Shown in pieces: positions 23,458 to 32,404 of a DNA stretch of 64,000 nucleotides. The stretch's first letter is position 1; each line of letters starts with the position of its first letter. A program made the position numbers and the translations under genes. The notes under the pieces are model-generated. The model had not been told where the DNA came from. It saw only the letters and a program-made list of their open reading frames with translations, and did not search any database. Source of the stretch: Stenotrophomonas nitritireducens (GTDB taxonomy: Bacteria; Pseudomonadota; Gammaproteobacteria; Xanthomonadales; Xanthomonadaceae); assembly GCF_001431425.1 (NCBI RefSeq), contig NZ_LDJG01000015.1, positions 186,001 to 250,000 of the forward strand, given 5' to 3'.

Positions 23458-25863
23458 ATGAAGACCAGCGCTTTACGCAACGCCATTTCCATCGCCCTGT
23501 TCGCCACCCTTTCCGGCAATGCCGGCATCGCCCTGGCCCGGGAACCCACACCGGAAGCGACCCGCGCGGATGCGGAACAGGAGGACGGGGCAGGGCAGGG
23601 CACTACCGCCGCTTCCAGCCCATCGAAGCCGGCATCGCGCAAGGAAGCGACGGCGACCGAACTCGAAACGGTGACCGTCACCGGCACCCGCATCCGTGGC
23701 GGCACGACGCCATCGCCGGTGATCGCCATCGGCAGCGAGCAGATCCGGCAGGAGGGTTTCGCCGATCTGGGTGCGGTCATCCGCAGCGTGCCGCAGAACT
23801 TCAGGGGTGGGCAGAACCCGGGTGTCATCGGTGCCGCGGCGGGTGTCGGCAACCAGGACCTTACCGGAGGCGCCTCGCTGAACCTGCGCGGTCTGGGGGC
23901 GGATGCCTCACTGACGCTGCTCAATGGCCGCCGGCTGGCGTACGACGGCTTCTCGCAGGCGGTGGACATAAGCGCCATCCCGGTGGAAGCGGTCGAGCGC
24001 CTGGAGATCGTTCCCGACGGTGCGTCCGCGATCTACGGCTCCGACGCCGTCGGCGGCGTGGCAAACGTGATCCTGAAGCGCGATTTCGATGGGGTGGCAC
24101 TAGGCGTGCGCCATGGAGGCGCGACGGATGGCGGGCTGGGGACGCGCGAGTACAGCGCCATTGCCGGCGCACAGTGGGCAAGCGGGGGATTGATCGCCAC
24201 TTTCAAGGACACGGCTTCCGACCCCCTCTATGCCCGGCAGCGCAGCTATACCCGCCATCTGGTCGAACCCTACACGATCCACGGTGGCAGCAATGCGCGC
24301 AGCGGGCTGCTGAGCATCCATCAGGCAGTGGCCGAGGTGGCCGAACTACGGCTCGATGCGCTGCGGACCAAGCGCGACATGGAGCGGTACGTGAGCCAGG
24401 GAGCGGCCTACTACCGCTATACCCCCGACACTTCGATCACTCTCGTGTCGCCCAGCATCGTCTTTTTCGTGGGCAGCGACTGGTCCCTCACCCTGGGGGG
24501 CACCCACGGCACGGACGAGAACATCGACGAGCGCTACCTGGTATCCGCAGCGGGAAGCCGCCTGGTCACGCAGACCTGTCACTGCAACCGGAGCCGCTCC
24601 TACGAGATCGGCGCGGAAGGGCCGGTGTTCGCGACCGGAGGAGGGGAGGCGCGTCTCGCGGTCGGCGCCGGTTCGCGCGAAGACGCGTTCAACTACCGGC
24701 CGCGTGTTGCAGGTACCTCCTATGGCGGCGAGGAACGCGCCCGATCGGCCTACGCCGAGCTCAGTCTTCCAGTCGTCGCGCCATCGATGGGCATGGACGG
24801 CATCCGCCGGTTGGAGTTCAGCGCGGCGTTGCGCGGCGAGGACTACGCCAGCTTCGGTGCCGTGACCACGCCGAAACTCGGCGTCATCTACGACCCGAAC
24901 GCCCACCTTACTTTCAAGGCGTCATGGGGCCGTTCGTTCAAGGCGCCGACATTGCTGCAGCGCTATCAGGACCGGATGGCGTACCTGTGGAGCGCATCGG
25001 CAGTGGGAGCGGTTGGAACCCCAGCTGACGCGACCGTGCTGATGTCCTATGGCGGGAACGCCGACCTGCAGCCCGAGCGTGCGCGTACCTGGAGCGCATC
25101 GCTGGCCGTGCATCCACAGGCGCTGCCGGGGCTGGAGGCCGAAGTGACCTGGTTCGACATCGACTATGCCGACCGCGTGGTGGAACCGGTCAGCTATCCG
25201 CAGGCGCTGTCCAATCCGGCCTATGCGGAGTTCGTGGACCGCGCGCCGACGCCCGAGCAGGTGGCGCGCCTGTTGGCTGCCTACAACAGCGCTTTCTACA
25301 ACCTGACGGGGGCGCCCTACGACCCGGCCAAGGTGGTGGCGATCATCCGCGACCAGTATGTCAATGCAGCACGACAGCGCATCCGGGGCGTCGATCTTTC
25401 CACCTCCTATCGGTTCGATCTTGAACGCGGCCAGTTGGCGATCCGCGGGTCGTCCAGTTGGCTCGACAGCACGCAGCGGACCAGCGCCGGCCAGCCGGTG
25501 AACGCGCTGGCCGGAACGGTGGCCAACCCGGCGCGGTTCAACGGCCGTATCGGAGCGGTGTGGATGTCGGGCGGGCTTACCGCCTCCGCCTTTGCCAATC
25601 ACGCCAGTGGTGTGACCAGCCGCCGTGGCACGGTGTCGAGCAAGGGAGCATCGTTCACCACCTTGGATACCAACCTGGGCTACGAGATCGCCGCGCAAGG
25701 GCGCGTTTTCCCGGCCATGTCGTTCGACCTTTCGGTGCAGAACCTGCTGAACCGGGCGCCCCCGCTGTACGCACCTGCGGTGGCGACCTACGTGCCTTAC
25801 GACGCCACCAACTATTCGGCCATCGGAAGGTTCGTCAGTGCTTCGGTCTCGATGCGCTGGTAG
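23458..25863 (+). CDS. TonB-dependent receptor of the lasso-peptide locus
   Basis: 801 residues from the ATG at 23458 (AGAGGACGCAGC before it). The signal peptide ends at GNAGIALA, then an Ala/Glu-rich linker precedes the plug: TVTGTRIRGG, SPVIAIGSEQIRQEGFADLG, SLNLRGLGADASLTLLNGRR, VERLEIVPDGASAIYGSDAV and GGVANVILKRD. The barrel ends FVSASVSMRW with the aromatic terminus needed for outer-membrane insertion. It is the oar/large-substrate receptor class. The next gene, 73 bases on, is a lasso-peptide isopeptidase, so it probably imports the lasso peptide or related chelates for cleavage. Longer in-frame starts at 23185 or 23437 lack good ribosome sites. Confidence 0.88.
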   Translation: MKTSALRNAISIALFATLSGNAGIALAREPTPEATRADAEQEDGAGQGTTAASSPSKPASRKEATATELETVTVTGTRIRGGTTPSPVIAIGSEQIRQEGFADLGAVIRSVPQNFRGGQNPGVIGAAAGVGNQDLTGGASLNLRGLGADASLTLLNGRRLAYDGFSQAVDISAIPVEAVERLEIVPDGASAIYGSDAVGGVANVILKRDFDGVALGVRHGGATDGGLGTREYSAIAGAQWASGGLIATFKDTASDPLYARQRSYTRHLVEPYTIHGGSNARSGLLSIHQAVAEVAELRLDALRTKRDMERYVSQGAAYYRYTPDTSITLVSPSIVFFVGSDWSLTLGGTHGTDENIDERYLVSAAGSRLVTQTCHCNRSRSYEIGAEGPVFATGGGEARLAVGAGSREDAFNYRPRVAGTSYGGEERARSAYAELSLPVVAPSMGMDGIRRLEFSAALRGEDYASFGAVTTPKLGVIYDPNAHLTFKASWGRSFKAPTLLQRYQDRMAYLWSASAVGAVGTPADATVLMSYGGNADLQPERARTWSASLAVHPQALPGLEAEVTWFDIDYADRVVEPVSYPQALSNPAYAEFVDRAPTPEQVARLLAAYNSAFYNLTGAPYDPAKVVAIIRDQYVNAARQRIRGVDLSTSYRFDLERGQLAIRGSSSWLDSTQRTSAGQPVNALAGTVANPARFNGRIGAVWMSGGLTASAFANHASGVTSRRGTVSSKGASFTTLDTNLGYEIAAQGRVFPAMSFDLSVQNLLNRAPPLYAPAVATYVPYDATNYSAIGRFVSASVSMRW

Positions 25864-25936
25864 GGGGCGTGCCGTGCAGAGTCGTCCTCTCCAGCCCTGG
25901 CGGATCACGCGAGGCATCGGCTCGTGGCTGCTGCTG

Positions 25937-28057
25937 ATGAGCCGCACATCCTCGTTTCCGTGGCGAGTAGCTTCACTTCTGCTGTTGGCCTCCGCCATCG
26001 CTGCTCCGGCAGTGTGCGCGGCGACGATCTCGCCGCGCCGGCTTCTGGAAGTGAGCGACCTCGGCAATCCGGTGGTATCGACTGATGGCCGCCAAGTGGC
26101 GTTCCGGGTGGAAAAGGCATCGGTCGAGCGCAATATCTACGAAAGCATCTGGTACGTGCAGAACCTGGATGGGCACTCGCCGCCACTGCGGATAGGTGAA
26201 GGCGGCGAGCCGCTGCGTGAGTATGCGACCGGAATGGTGCTGCCATCGCCAGCGGTCTGGTCAACGGATGGACGTTGGATCTACTACCGGGCCAGGTTCG
26301 ATGGCCGCGTCTCCGTCTGGCGCGCGGCAACGGATGGCTCGCAGGCGAGGGAAGTGGTGAAGGACGCTGCGGACGTGCGTGACTTCGTGCTCGGAAAGGA
26401 GGGAAAGACCCTGCTCTACAGTGTCGGCGCCACGCGCGATGCGGTGCTCGCTGCCGAGCGGAGCGAGTACGAGCAGGGAGTGCGCATCGACGAATCGGTG
26501 ATGCTTGCCGGTGGCCTGTATCGTTCGGGCAGGATCGATGGGCGGCCGGCGACACAACGGTTCCTGGGTGATTGGTTCTCGACGGGGCCATTGCTGGCCA
26601 GGGTGCCGGACCGTTGGAAAATCGTCGACGTGTCCACCACGGCGACGCGGGACGCCTCGGCGTCGGAAGTGCCTTCGGTAGCGCCGACCGCGGTCGATCT
26701 GCCCTGGATCCTGCCGGCACCGACGAAGCTTGTTCCCCATCCACGCGACACGCGCACGGCCCTCGTACTGCCTGCACAGGACACCGAGCCCGGCATGCTG
26801 CAGCCGCTGACCTCCACCCTGGCCGTGCTGTCCGACAAGCGGTCGCCAGGGCTGGTGCGTTGCATCGATGCGCGATGCCGGCATCAGACCATCGGTGATC
26901 TGCAATGGCGGGCGGAAAGCGACGAGGTCCTGTTCACCACCACCGACTACGAGAGGGCGCGCGCGCAGTCCATCTACCGTTGGAATGTGGTCACGGGCAC
27001 GGTCCAGGCCATCGTGCTGTCGGATGGCCTGGTGAGCGGCAGTCAGCGGCACTGGGACGTCCCCTGCGCGGTATCGGCAAGCACTCTGGTATGCATCGCC
27101 GCCGAGGCGGATCGCCCACCCAGGCTGGAAGCGATTGATATCGACTCCGGGGCACGCCGGATACTGTTCGAACCGAACAAGGGGTTGGAAGCGGATATGG
27201 CCGCCACGGCACCGGCGAGGATGATCCGCTGGCAGGACGCGCAGGGCCGCGAATTCACGGGCCAGTTCTTCGAAGCGAAATCCAGCGGTCACCCACCGCC
27301 TTTGTTCGTCACGTTCTACACCTGCCAAGGGTTCCTGCGCGGCGGGCTGGGCGACGAATGGCCCCTGGCGTCGCTGGCGGAGCAGGGCATCTCCGCCCTG
27401 TGCATCAATGCGTTGCCCGGCTTCCGCCTCGACTATGTCGATCGCCACGACCAGGGGCGGGCCGCGGTGGAAAGCGTGGTCGCCCTGCTCGCGGCAGACG
27501 GAACGGTCGATCCTGGGCGCGTTGGCATGGGCGGGCTCAGCTTCGGCAGCGAAGTGACGCTATGGACGCTAATGCATTCGGATGTGGTCAAGGCCGCTTC
27601 CGTCGGCAGCATTTCTCCGACGCCGAGCTACTACCTGCTCAACAGCCTGCGCGAGGCGTTCCGTACGAATCTGCGACTGATGTGGCAGCTTGGCGCGCCC
27701 GATGAAACGCCCGGAAGATGGAGGGAGATATCGCCTGCGTTCCAACTCGACCGGATCCGCGCGCCCATCCTGTTCCAGCTGCCGGAACAGGAATACCGGA
27801 TGCTGCTGGACTATGCGTTGCCGATGTTGCGCAGGAACCAGGGCGACCTCTATGTCTTCCCGGAAGAAGCGCATATCAAGTTCCAGCCGCGGCACAAGCT
27901 GGCTGCCTACGAACGAAATCTGGACTGGTTTCGTTACTGGTTGCAGGCATACGAGGATGCGGATCCTGCCAAGGCTGGGCAGTACCGCATCTGGCGTCAG
28001 ATGCATCCGCAGGGCTCGGGGTCGATGGATCGTGGACGCATCCACGAAGAGAACTAG
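25937..28057 (+). CDS. AtxE2-type lasso peptide isopeptidase (S9 prolyl-oligopeptidase family)
   Basis: 706 residues with signal peptide RVASLLLLASAIAAPAVCA. A beta-propeller-like N-terminal half (ISPRRLLEVSDLGNPVVSTDGRQVAFRV onward) precedes an alpha/beta-hydrolase domain. That domain has the nucleophile Ser535 in GMGGLSFGSEVT, an acidic segment PEQEYRM about 80-90 residues later, and His646 in PEEAHIKF. Isopeptidases of this type linearise lasso peptides by hydrolysing the ring isopeptide bond, in the periplasm if the signal peptide is used. The acid in the triad appears to be Glu in the PEQEY segment, as in AtxE2. A GTG at 25874 with GGGGG upstream is an alternative start. It ends in a four-base overlap with the convergent cyclase gene. 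Confidence 0.9.
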   Translation: MSRTSSFPWRVASLLLLASAIAAPAVCAATISPRRLLEVSDLGNPVVSTDGRQVAFRVEKASVERNIYESIWYVQNLDGHSPPLRIGEGGEPLREYATGMVLPSPAVWSTDGRWIYYRARFDGRVSVWRAATDGSQAREVVKDAADVRDFVLGKEGKTLLYSVGATRDAVLAAERSEYEQGVRIDESVMLAGGLYRSGRIDGRPATQRFLGDWFSTGPLLARVPDRWKIVDVSTTATRDASASEVPSVAPTAVDLPWILPAPTKLVPHPRDTRTALVLPAQDTEPGMLQPLTSTLAVLSDKRSPGLVRCIDARCRHQTIGDLQWRAESDEVLFTTTDYERARAQSIYRWNVVTGTVQAIVLSDGLVSGSQRHWDVPCAVSASTLVCIAAEADRPPRLEAIDIDSGARRILFEPNKGLEADMAATAPARMIRWQDAQGREFTGQFFEAKSSGHPPPLFVTFYTCQGFLRGGLGDEWPLASLAEQGISALCINALPGFRLDYVDRHDQGRAAVESVVALLAADGTVDPGRVGMGGLSFGSEVTLWTLMHSDVVKAASVGSISPTPSYYLLNSLREAFRTNLRLMWQLGAPDETPGRWREISPAFQLDRIRAPILFQLPEQEYRMLLDYALPMLRRNQGDLYVFPEEAHIKFQPRHKLAAYERNLDWFRYWLQAYEDADPAKAGQYRIWRQMHPQGSGSMDRGRIHEEN

Positions 28058-29784
28058 GCTTGCTGGCGGGCCCAGTTCTCTGCTGCGCACAGGTCGAAGA
28101 TGCGCAGGAACGAGAGGTCGCGTGGCGCCAGCTCGCGGTCAAGGAAGTCTGCGAGTGCGCGGCAATCCAGCAGATCGTGGGCGGCGAGCTGTCCCTCCCC
28201 AAGGAATCGGCGCATTCCGTGCTTGTTGCGTGTATAGACCGCTGCCATGTAACCGGTGTACGAACCCTTGCTGCGCCGTTCGAGAATTCCCCGCGGCAGC
28301 CGGTCGGCGAAGGCATCGCGGGCGACCGCACGGTTGCGACCGCCGTCGATCCACATCCACGTAGGTACACGCAGGCAGGCTTCCATGACGGGTTGGGTCA
28401 ACAGCGGAAAGTGCATGGAACGCCCCGCGCTGCGCGGAGCCGTATCCCGGAACAGCTGGGTGCCGACGAGATCCTGGATCTTCTCGCGGTCGCCCGGCAA
28501 TGCACCGGCGGGCATGTCCAGCCAAGGGTGGTGATCGGGCGTATCGGGTGTATGGGTTGGGGAAAGAAACCGGCTGTCCTTCCTCCACGTGCCTGATGGC
28601 GGGTTGTGGAGCTTGCGCAGCGTCAGTCTCATCGCTTTCCAGAATGTGCATTGGTGGAGGGTCGAGAGGTCGCGAACGGCGGTAAGACCAGCCACCGGCC
28701 CGTTCTCGCGGAAGGCATCGGCCGCAGGTGCCGCCGTTTTCAGATAGCAGAAGACGGTGTCGCCGCCACCGCCGGACAGGTAGCTGTCCGCATCGCAGCC
28801 CGTGCCGGCGTCCTCCCATGCATCGTTCACTGCGTTCTGCAGGATGCCCATCGCCGGCACAACCGCCGACGGGGACAGGGGAAAATCGAAGCGGACATTC
28901 TCGAAGCCGACTTTCTGGGTGGCGAGACTGCATCCCAGCGCATCCGTGACCAGCCGCGCGTAGGGACGTTCGTCCGTGCCCGTCACCGGCATGACCAGCG
29001 TGCAGAAGGTGGCGCGCGCGGCATCTCCCGCAAGGCACGCGGCAACGATGGAAGAGTCCAGTCCGCCGGACAGTTCCACCACCAGCCTGCGATCGGACGC
29101 CGATAGTGCGGCAACCGCGGCGGAGACCGCGGTGCGCACATCGGCGATCGCCGCGTCACGATCCACATGCCGAACGCCTTTGGATACCAGGTTCCAGGGC
29201 GACCAGGCCGCATGGGCGGAAACCTCGTCGCCATGACAGACGAGCGTGCTGCCGGGAAGAAGTTCGCGGACATGCTTCAGGGTGGTGCGGCCCGTCCGCA
29301 GATAGGGAAACGCCAGACCATGCGCCATGGCCTGCCAGTCCACCTCCTTGCGGTGGATGCCAAGGTGGGTTGCAAGGACGATGTCGGAGGTCGCGAATCC
29401 ACTACCTCCCTCGAACCGATGGACGCACGGGACAGCGCCGGAGGGATCGCGCAACAGCCGCACCATGTGCCCCTCGTCGTTGTCGGCCATGTGTACCGCG
29501 AGATACTCACCCCACGTATCACTCAAGAGGCGATGCTCGCATTCATCCGCTGTCCCATTGAAGCCGGATGCATCGACGACCGCATTGCCCTGGCGGTCGA
29601 AAATCCGGCCGATGAGCACCCCGCCGCTTGGCAGCCGAAGCAGAGGTGTGGCGGCGGAGACAAAAAGCCGTGCGTGACGGCTATGCAGTTCGCTTCGCAA
29701 TCCCTGTGCATGCAGGGCTGGTTCCAGCCATTCGGAGTCGGTGAATTCTTCGCCAAGCAGGAGGATGTACTTGCGTTCCATCAT
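28054..29784 (-). CDS. Lasso peptide cyclase (asparagine-synthetase-like, C protein)
   Basis: 576 residues from an ATG that overlaps the stop of the B gene (ATGA). An N-terminal glutaminase-like domain without the catalytic Cys1 (MMERKYILLLGEEF) is followed by the ATP-pyrophosphatase loop S239GGLDSS245 and typical downstream signatures DSYLSGGGGDTVFCYL and SKGSYTGYM. Such enzymes adenylate the side chain of Asp/Glu in the core and close the macrolactam with the N-terminal glycine. It is cytoplasmic and lies in the leader-to-core order A-B-C. Its stop and the isopeptidase stop share CTAG. Confidence 0.92.
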   Translation of the reverse strand: MMERKYILLLGEEFTDSEWLEPALHAQGLRSELHSRHARLFVSAATPLLRLPSGGVLIGRIFDRQGNAVVDASGFNGTADECEHRLLSDTWGEYLAVHMADNDEGHMVRLLRDPSGAVPCVHRFEGGSGFATSDIVLATHLGIHRKEVDWQAMAHGLAFPYLRTGRTTLKHVRELLPGSTLVCHGDEVSAHAAWSPWNLVSKGVRHVDRDAAIADVRTAVSAAVAALSASDRRLVVELSGGLDSSIVAACLAGDAARATFCTLVMPVTGTDERPYARLVTDALGCSLATQKVGFENVRFDFPLSPSAVVPAMGILQNAVNDAWEDAGTGCDADSYLSGGGGDTVFCYLKTAAPAADAFRENGPVAGLTAVRDLSTLHQCTFWKAMRLTLRKLHNPPSGTWRKDSRFLSPTHTPDTPDHHPWLDMPAGALPGDREKIQDLVGTQLFRDTAPRSAGRSMHFPLLTQPVMEACLRVPTWMWIDGGRNRAVARDAFADRLPRGILERRSKGSYTGYMAAVYTRNKHGMRRFLGEGQLAAHDLLDCRALADFLDRELAPRDLSFLRIFDLCAAENWARQQA

Positions 29785-30455
29785 ATGATCCTGATCGGGG
29801 TATGTGCGCAGGCATCGGACAATGTTTCGTTCAGCACGACGCCATCGGCCTGCAGCCAGCAGTGGGCCGCGAAGGGTGCCAGGGTCACGCCGAAGACGAT
29901 CCGCGCCGGCAGCCGCCGTCGTGACAGGAAGCGGAGCAGGGCCAGCGAATCCAGCAGGCAGCACGGCTCGATCGGCACGTAGCGGCGTGCACATATGAAC
30001 TGCATGGCAGCCTCCCGCACAACGTCAATGACCTCGGCAGGGGATGCGCGCGGCAGGACGCGGGTTTTCCTGTGGGCGACGCTGTCCTCGATGACTGCCT
30101 TGAACGGCTGGCGCCGTAACCGGTGCCTTGTCCACCAGAGGGTCACTGCGACCTCGACCAGTGCGCCGGGTCGTGGAGGGCGGTGCATCGCCAAAGATGA
30201 TTCGATGGCACTGGCGGTTGGATCGGGCAGGTCTGGCATACCACTCTGCCTGCAGGACGCCCGGGCAATCACGATGCCGTTGTCCTCCAGTTCCCTGCCG
30301 TGCTGCCGGGGCATTACCCCGGTCGCCAGAAAGCGGCGCATGACCGACTCCAGTGGAGAGGACAATCTGAAATACCGATCGAGCGCGAAATCGAGGAAGA
30401 CCAGGCGGTCATCGATCTCGCAGCAGGAAAGGTCCTGGTTGATCAGCCAGCGCAT
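29781..30455 (-). CDS. Lasso peptide leader peptidase (B protein, RRE plus transglutaminase-like)
   Basis: From the ATG at 30455, which has GGAG six bases before it, the product has 224 residues. The N-terminal part (INQDLSCCEIDDRLVFLDFALDRYFRLSSPLESVMRRFL) looks like the PqqD-like RRE that binds the leader peptide. The C-terminal part has the Cys/His/Asp protease pattern: Cys166 in EPCCLLDSLALLRFLSRR, His198 in FAAHCWLQAD and Asp204. It removes the leader after the conserved Thr at position -2. Fusion of RRE and protease is as in McjB. A GTG at 30503 gives a longer form starting right after the precursor stop. Confidence 0.88.
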   Translation of the reverse strand: MRWLINQDLSCCEIDDRLVFLDFALDRYFRLSSPLESVMRRFLATGVMPRQHGRELEDNGIVIARASCRQSGMPDLPDPTASAIESSLAMHRPPRPGALVEVAVTLWWTRHRLRRQPFKAVIEDSVAHRKTRVLPRASPAEVIDVVREAAMQFICARRYVPIEPCCLLDSLALLRFLSRRRLPARIVFGVTLAPFAAHCWLQADGVVLNETLSDACAHTPIRII

Positions 30456-30503
30456 TCTTTGCTCCAGCCGGGACGCGCACAGTACGTGCGCGTCCCGGAT
30501 CAC

Positions 30504-30650
30504 TCACTCTTCGGAGATACCCGGAATCATCGGAAGGCCCGGGCCGGTCGGCTCACCGGGTCCGGCGCTGCCCTGGGTCTCCACGCTGGCGACTCCGAGC
30601 ACGATCACGTCTTCGACCGGGTTGCTGCGGTCGTTTTCATTCGCGTTCAT
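30504..30650 (-). CDS. Lasso peptide precursor, xanthomonin-like
   Basis: 48 residues with a strong ribosome site (GCAGGAGAGGCAGAG). The predicted leader is 26 residues: MNANENDRSNPVEDVIVLG then VASVETQ, with Thr at the conserved penultimate position. The predicted core is 22 residues, beginning GSAGPGE and ending IPGISEE. Gly1 and the only early acid, Glu7, fit a 7-residue macrolactam, the smallest known ring size, as in xanthomonins. The PGISEE tail is the same as in the xanthomonin I precursor. The ORF is too short for automatic callers. It is directly followed by the B and C genes, with which it forms the biosynthetic operon. Confidence 0.88.
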   Translation of the reverse strand: MNANENDRSNPVEDVIVLGVASVETQGSAGPGEPTGPGLPMIPGISEE

Positions 30651-30880
30651 CTCTGCCTCTCCTGCGGTTGCGTCATGGCGGTTTCCATGACGTACCCAGC
30701 GTAGGAGGCGGAAGAATTTATTTTCAAATAATTAAGACGTTGCAAAACGATGATTATCCGGCGATGGGAACGCCATCATGGAATGCCGGATTCAGGTGCG
30801 ATGCGGAGGCGGTACTTCGCCGAAGAGCGATAGGTCGGGGTGATCGTTCTTGCGTATTCGATGGAAGATTCTGTCCGCGC
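30651..30880 (-). promoter_or_regulatory. Upstream region of the lasso operon with AT-rich promoter candidate
   Basis: This 230-base interval is unusually AT-rich between about 30711 and 30757 compared with its surroundings. On the minus strand TTGCAA (30740-30745) is followed by TTATTTGAAAATAAAT, a plausible but unproved -35/-10 arrangement. No gene is seen in the interval. Confidence 0.4.
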
Positions 30881-31492
30881 TTACTGGAGGTGATCGCGGT
30901 GGTCGACCAGCATGGCCACGATCCGCGGGACGAGCTGCTTGCGCCGCGCGTGATACGCGCGCAGGCCGGCCTTCAGCGCCGGCATGTTCCGCCTCCGCCA
31001 GAGTTCTTCCAGTTCCACCAGTTCCTCGTGGGCATGTTCGATCAGGCCGCGCTTGGCCCGCCGCACCGGGGCCAGTCTGTCGTTGGCCTGCCTCACCGCC
31101 CGGTGCAGCGAGCGGTGCGCCGTCGCTTCGGCGATGGCATCGAACAGCTGCCAGGTCATCTTCACCACGTCGTCGCCGCCGGTGATGCCGTCCCGTGCGG
31201 GGCGGCCGCCCATGTCGCAGGCCATCAGCAGCAGCCGTTCCATCCAGTCGTAGAGGTCGTGCAGGCCGACTTCGGTGAGCAGCGGGACATGCAGCCCGTT
31301 GCGGGCGTGGTCGTCGATCAGGCCTTCGCCGACCAGGCGGTAGAGGGCGGAACGCACGGGCGTGGCGCTGGTGTTGAATTCCACGGCCAGCATGCCCGGG
31401 TCGATCCGTTGTCCGGGCAGGTAGCGTCCCGATTGCAGCGCCCGCCGGACCTGTCGATAGAGCTGCGTGCTCTTGGAGTGGATCACGCTCAT
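30881..31492 (-). CDS. GntR-family transcriptional regulator (FCD type)
   Basis: 203 residues from the ATG at 31492. The winged HTH covers QLYRQVRRALQSGRYLPGQRIDPGMLAVEFNTSATPVRSALYRL split across residues 9-52, the typical GntR opening. It continues as an all-helical FadR/FCD-like ligand domain ending RKQLVPRIVAMLVDHRD. It lies directly upstream of the lasso precursor on the same strand, so it could control that operon in response to a small effector, but the ligand residues cannot be read with confidence. Longer in-frame starts to 31915 overlap the neighbouring gene and lack support. Confidence 0.82.
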   Translation of the reverse strand: MSVIHSKSTQLYRQVRRALQSGRYLPGQRIDPGMLAVEFNTSATPVRSALYRLVGEGLIDDHARNGLHVPLLTEVGLHDLYDWMERLLLMACDMGGRPARDGITGGDDVVKMTWQLFDAIAEATAHRSLHRAVRQANDRLAPVRRAKRGLIEHAHEELVELEELWRRRNMPALKAGLRAYHARRKQLVPRIVAMLVDHRDHLQ

Positions 31493-31682
31493 GGCGGAAC
31501 TCCTTGCCTGCGTATGGCGTCCTTTTCCAGGGTGATAGTACAAGAACTGCCCGTGCCCACCGCAGGTCGCCATGCCATCGTCGCTTCTGTCCGGACTGCT
31601 ATGCTCCGCCAATTGACCAAGGGGGTATTGAAGGCATGGCGTCGAGTCTTTTTCCGGCAATGAAGTGGGGCGGGGCATACGC

Positions 31683-32297
31683 ATGAACGCACAGGCCACG
31701 CCTCCTCCCGCGCGGGGTTCATGGTGGAAGCCGCTGCTGATCCTGTTCGGGGTATTGCTGCTGCTGATCATGCTGGGGATCGCAGGGGTGCTGGGACTCG
31801 GCTGGTTCGGCTGGAAGGCGCTGAAGAACCGGATCGGCGACGTCCAGGCACTGAGCCAGCCGCGGCAAGCGCCATCGCATCCGCTGTCGGCGGACCAGCA
31901 GGCCATCCTCGACATGATCCTGGAACGCGGCGATTCCGAGCTGGGCGCTGGCGCGGACGCGGACAGCCTGGAGAAGCTGCTGGCCGGCTATTACCAGCGC
32001 TCCATGAACGAACATGCCAATGGCGGCCAGGGCACCGGCGACATGGGCGCCACGCAGAGGACGCTGGCCGCGGTCCTGGCAGCGCTGGAGGAAAGCCGGC
32101 GCAATGGCGGCGATGCTCCGGAAATATCGCCCGAACTGTCCATCGTGCTCGAGGCGCTGGCGGCCCACTACGATCATGGGCAGAACACGAAGGACGAGGT
32201 GGTTCCCCTGCTGACGGAAGATCGCCCGCTGACGGCGGAAGAGCGTGAGCTGGTCGATACGATCGTGGAAGTGGAGGCGCGCAACCGGGCCCGCTGA
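31683..32297 (+). CDS. Hypothetical single-pass membrane protein
   Basis: 204 residues from the ATG at 31683. A Pro-rich start precedes one strong membrane segment (PLLILFGVLLLLIMLGIAGVLGLGWFGW, residues about 17-45). The rest is a soluble acidic helical domain with repeated pairs of short helices (QQAILDMILERGDSELG, LEKLLAGYYQRSM, LSIVLEALAAHYDHG, ERELVDTIVEVEARNR). No family recognised. It is divergent from the GntR regulator, with about 190 bases between. Confidence 0.65.
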   Translation: MNAQATPPPARGSWWKPLLILFGVLLLLIMLGIAGVLGLGWFGWKALKNRIGDVQALSQPRQAPSHPLSADQQAILDMILERGDSELGAGADADSLEKLLAGYYQRSMNEHANGGQGTGDMGATQRTLAAVLAALEESRRNGGDAPEISPELSIVLEALAAHYDHGQNTKDEVVPLLTEDRPLTAEERELVDTIVEVEARNRAR

Positions 32298-32404
32298 GCG
32301 GCCGCGCGGGCGCTGCGCCGGCAGCGCTGCCGGCAGTTCCGACGGCCGGCGCCACACGCAGGCGGCGCGCGCTCCATGGCGCCGGCAACTGGCATCATGC
32401 GCGC

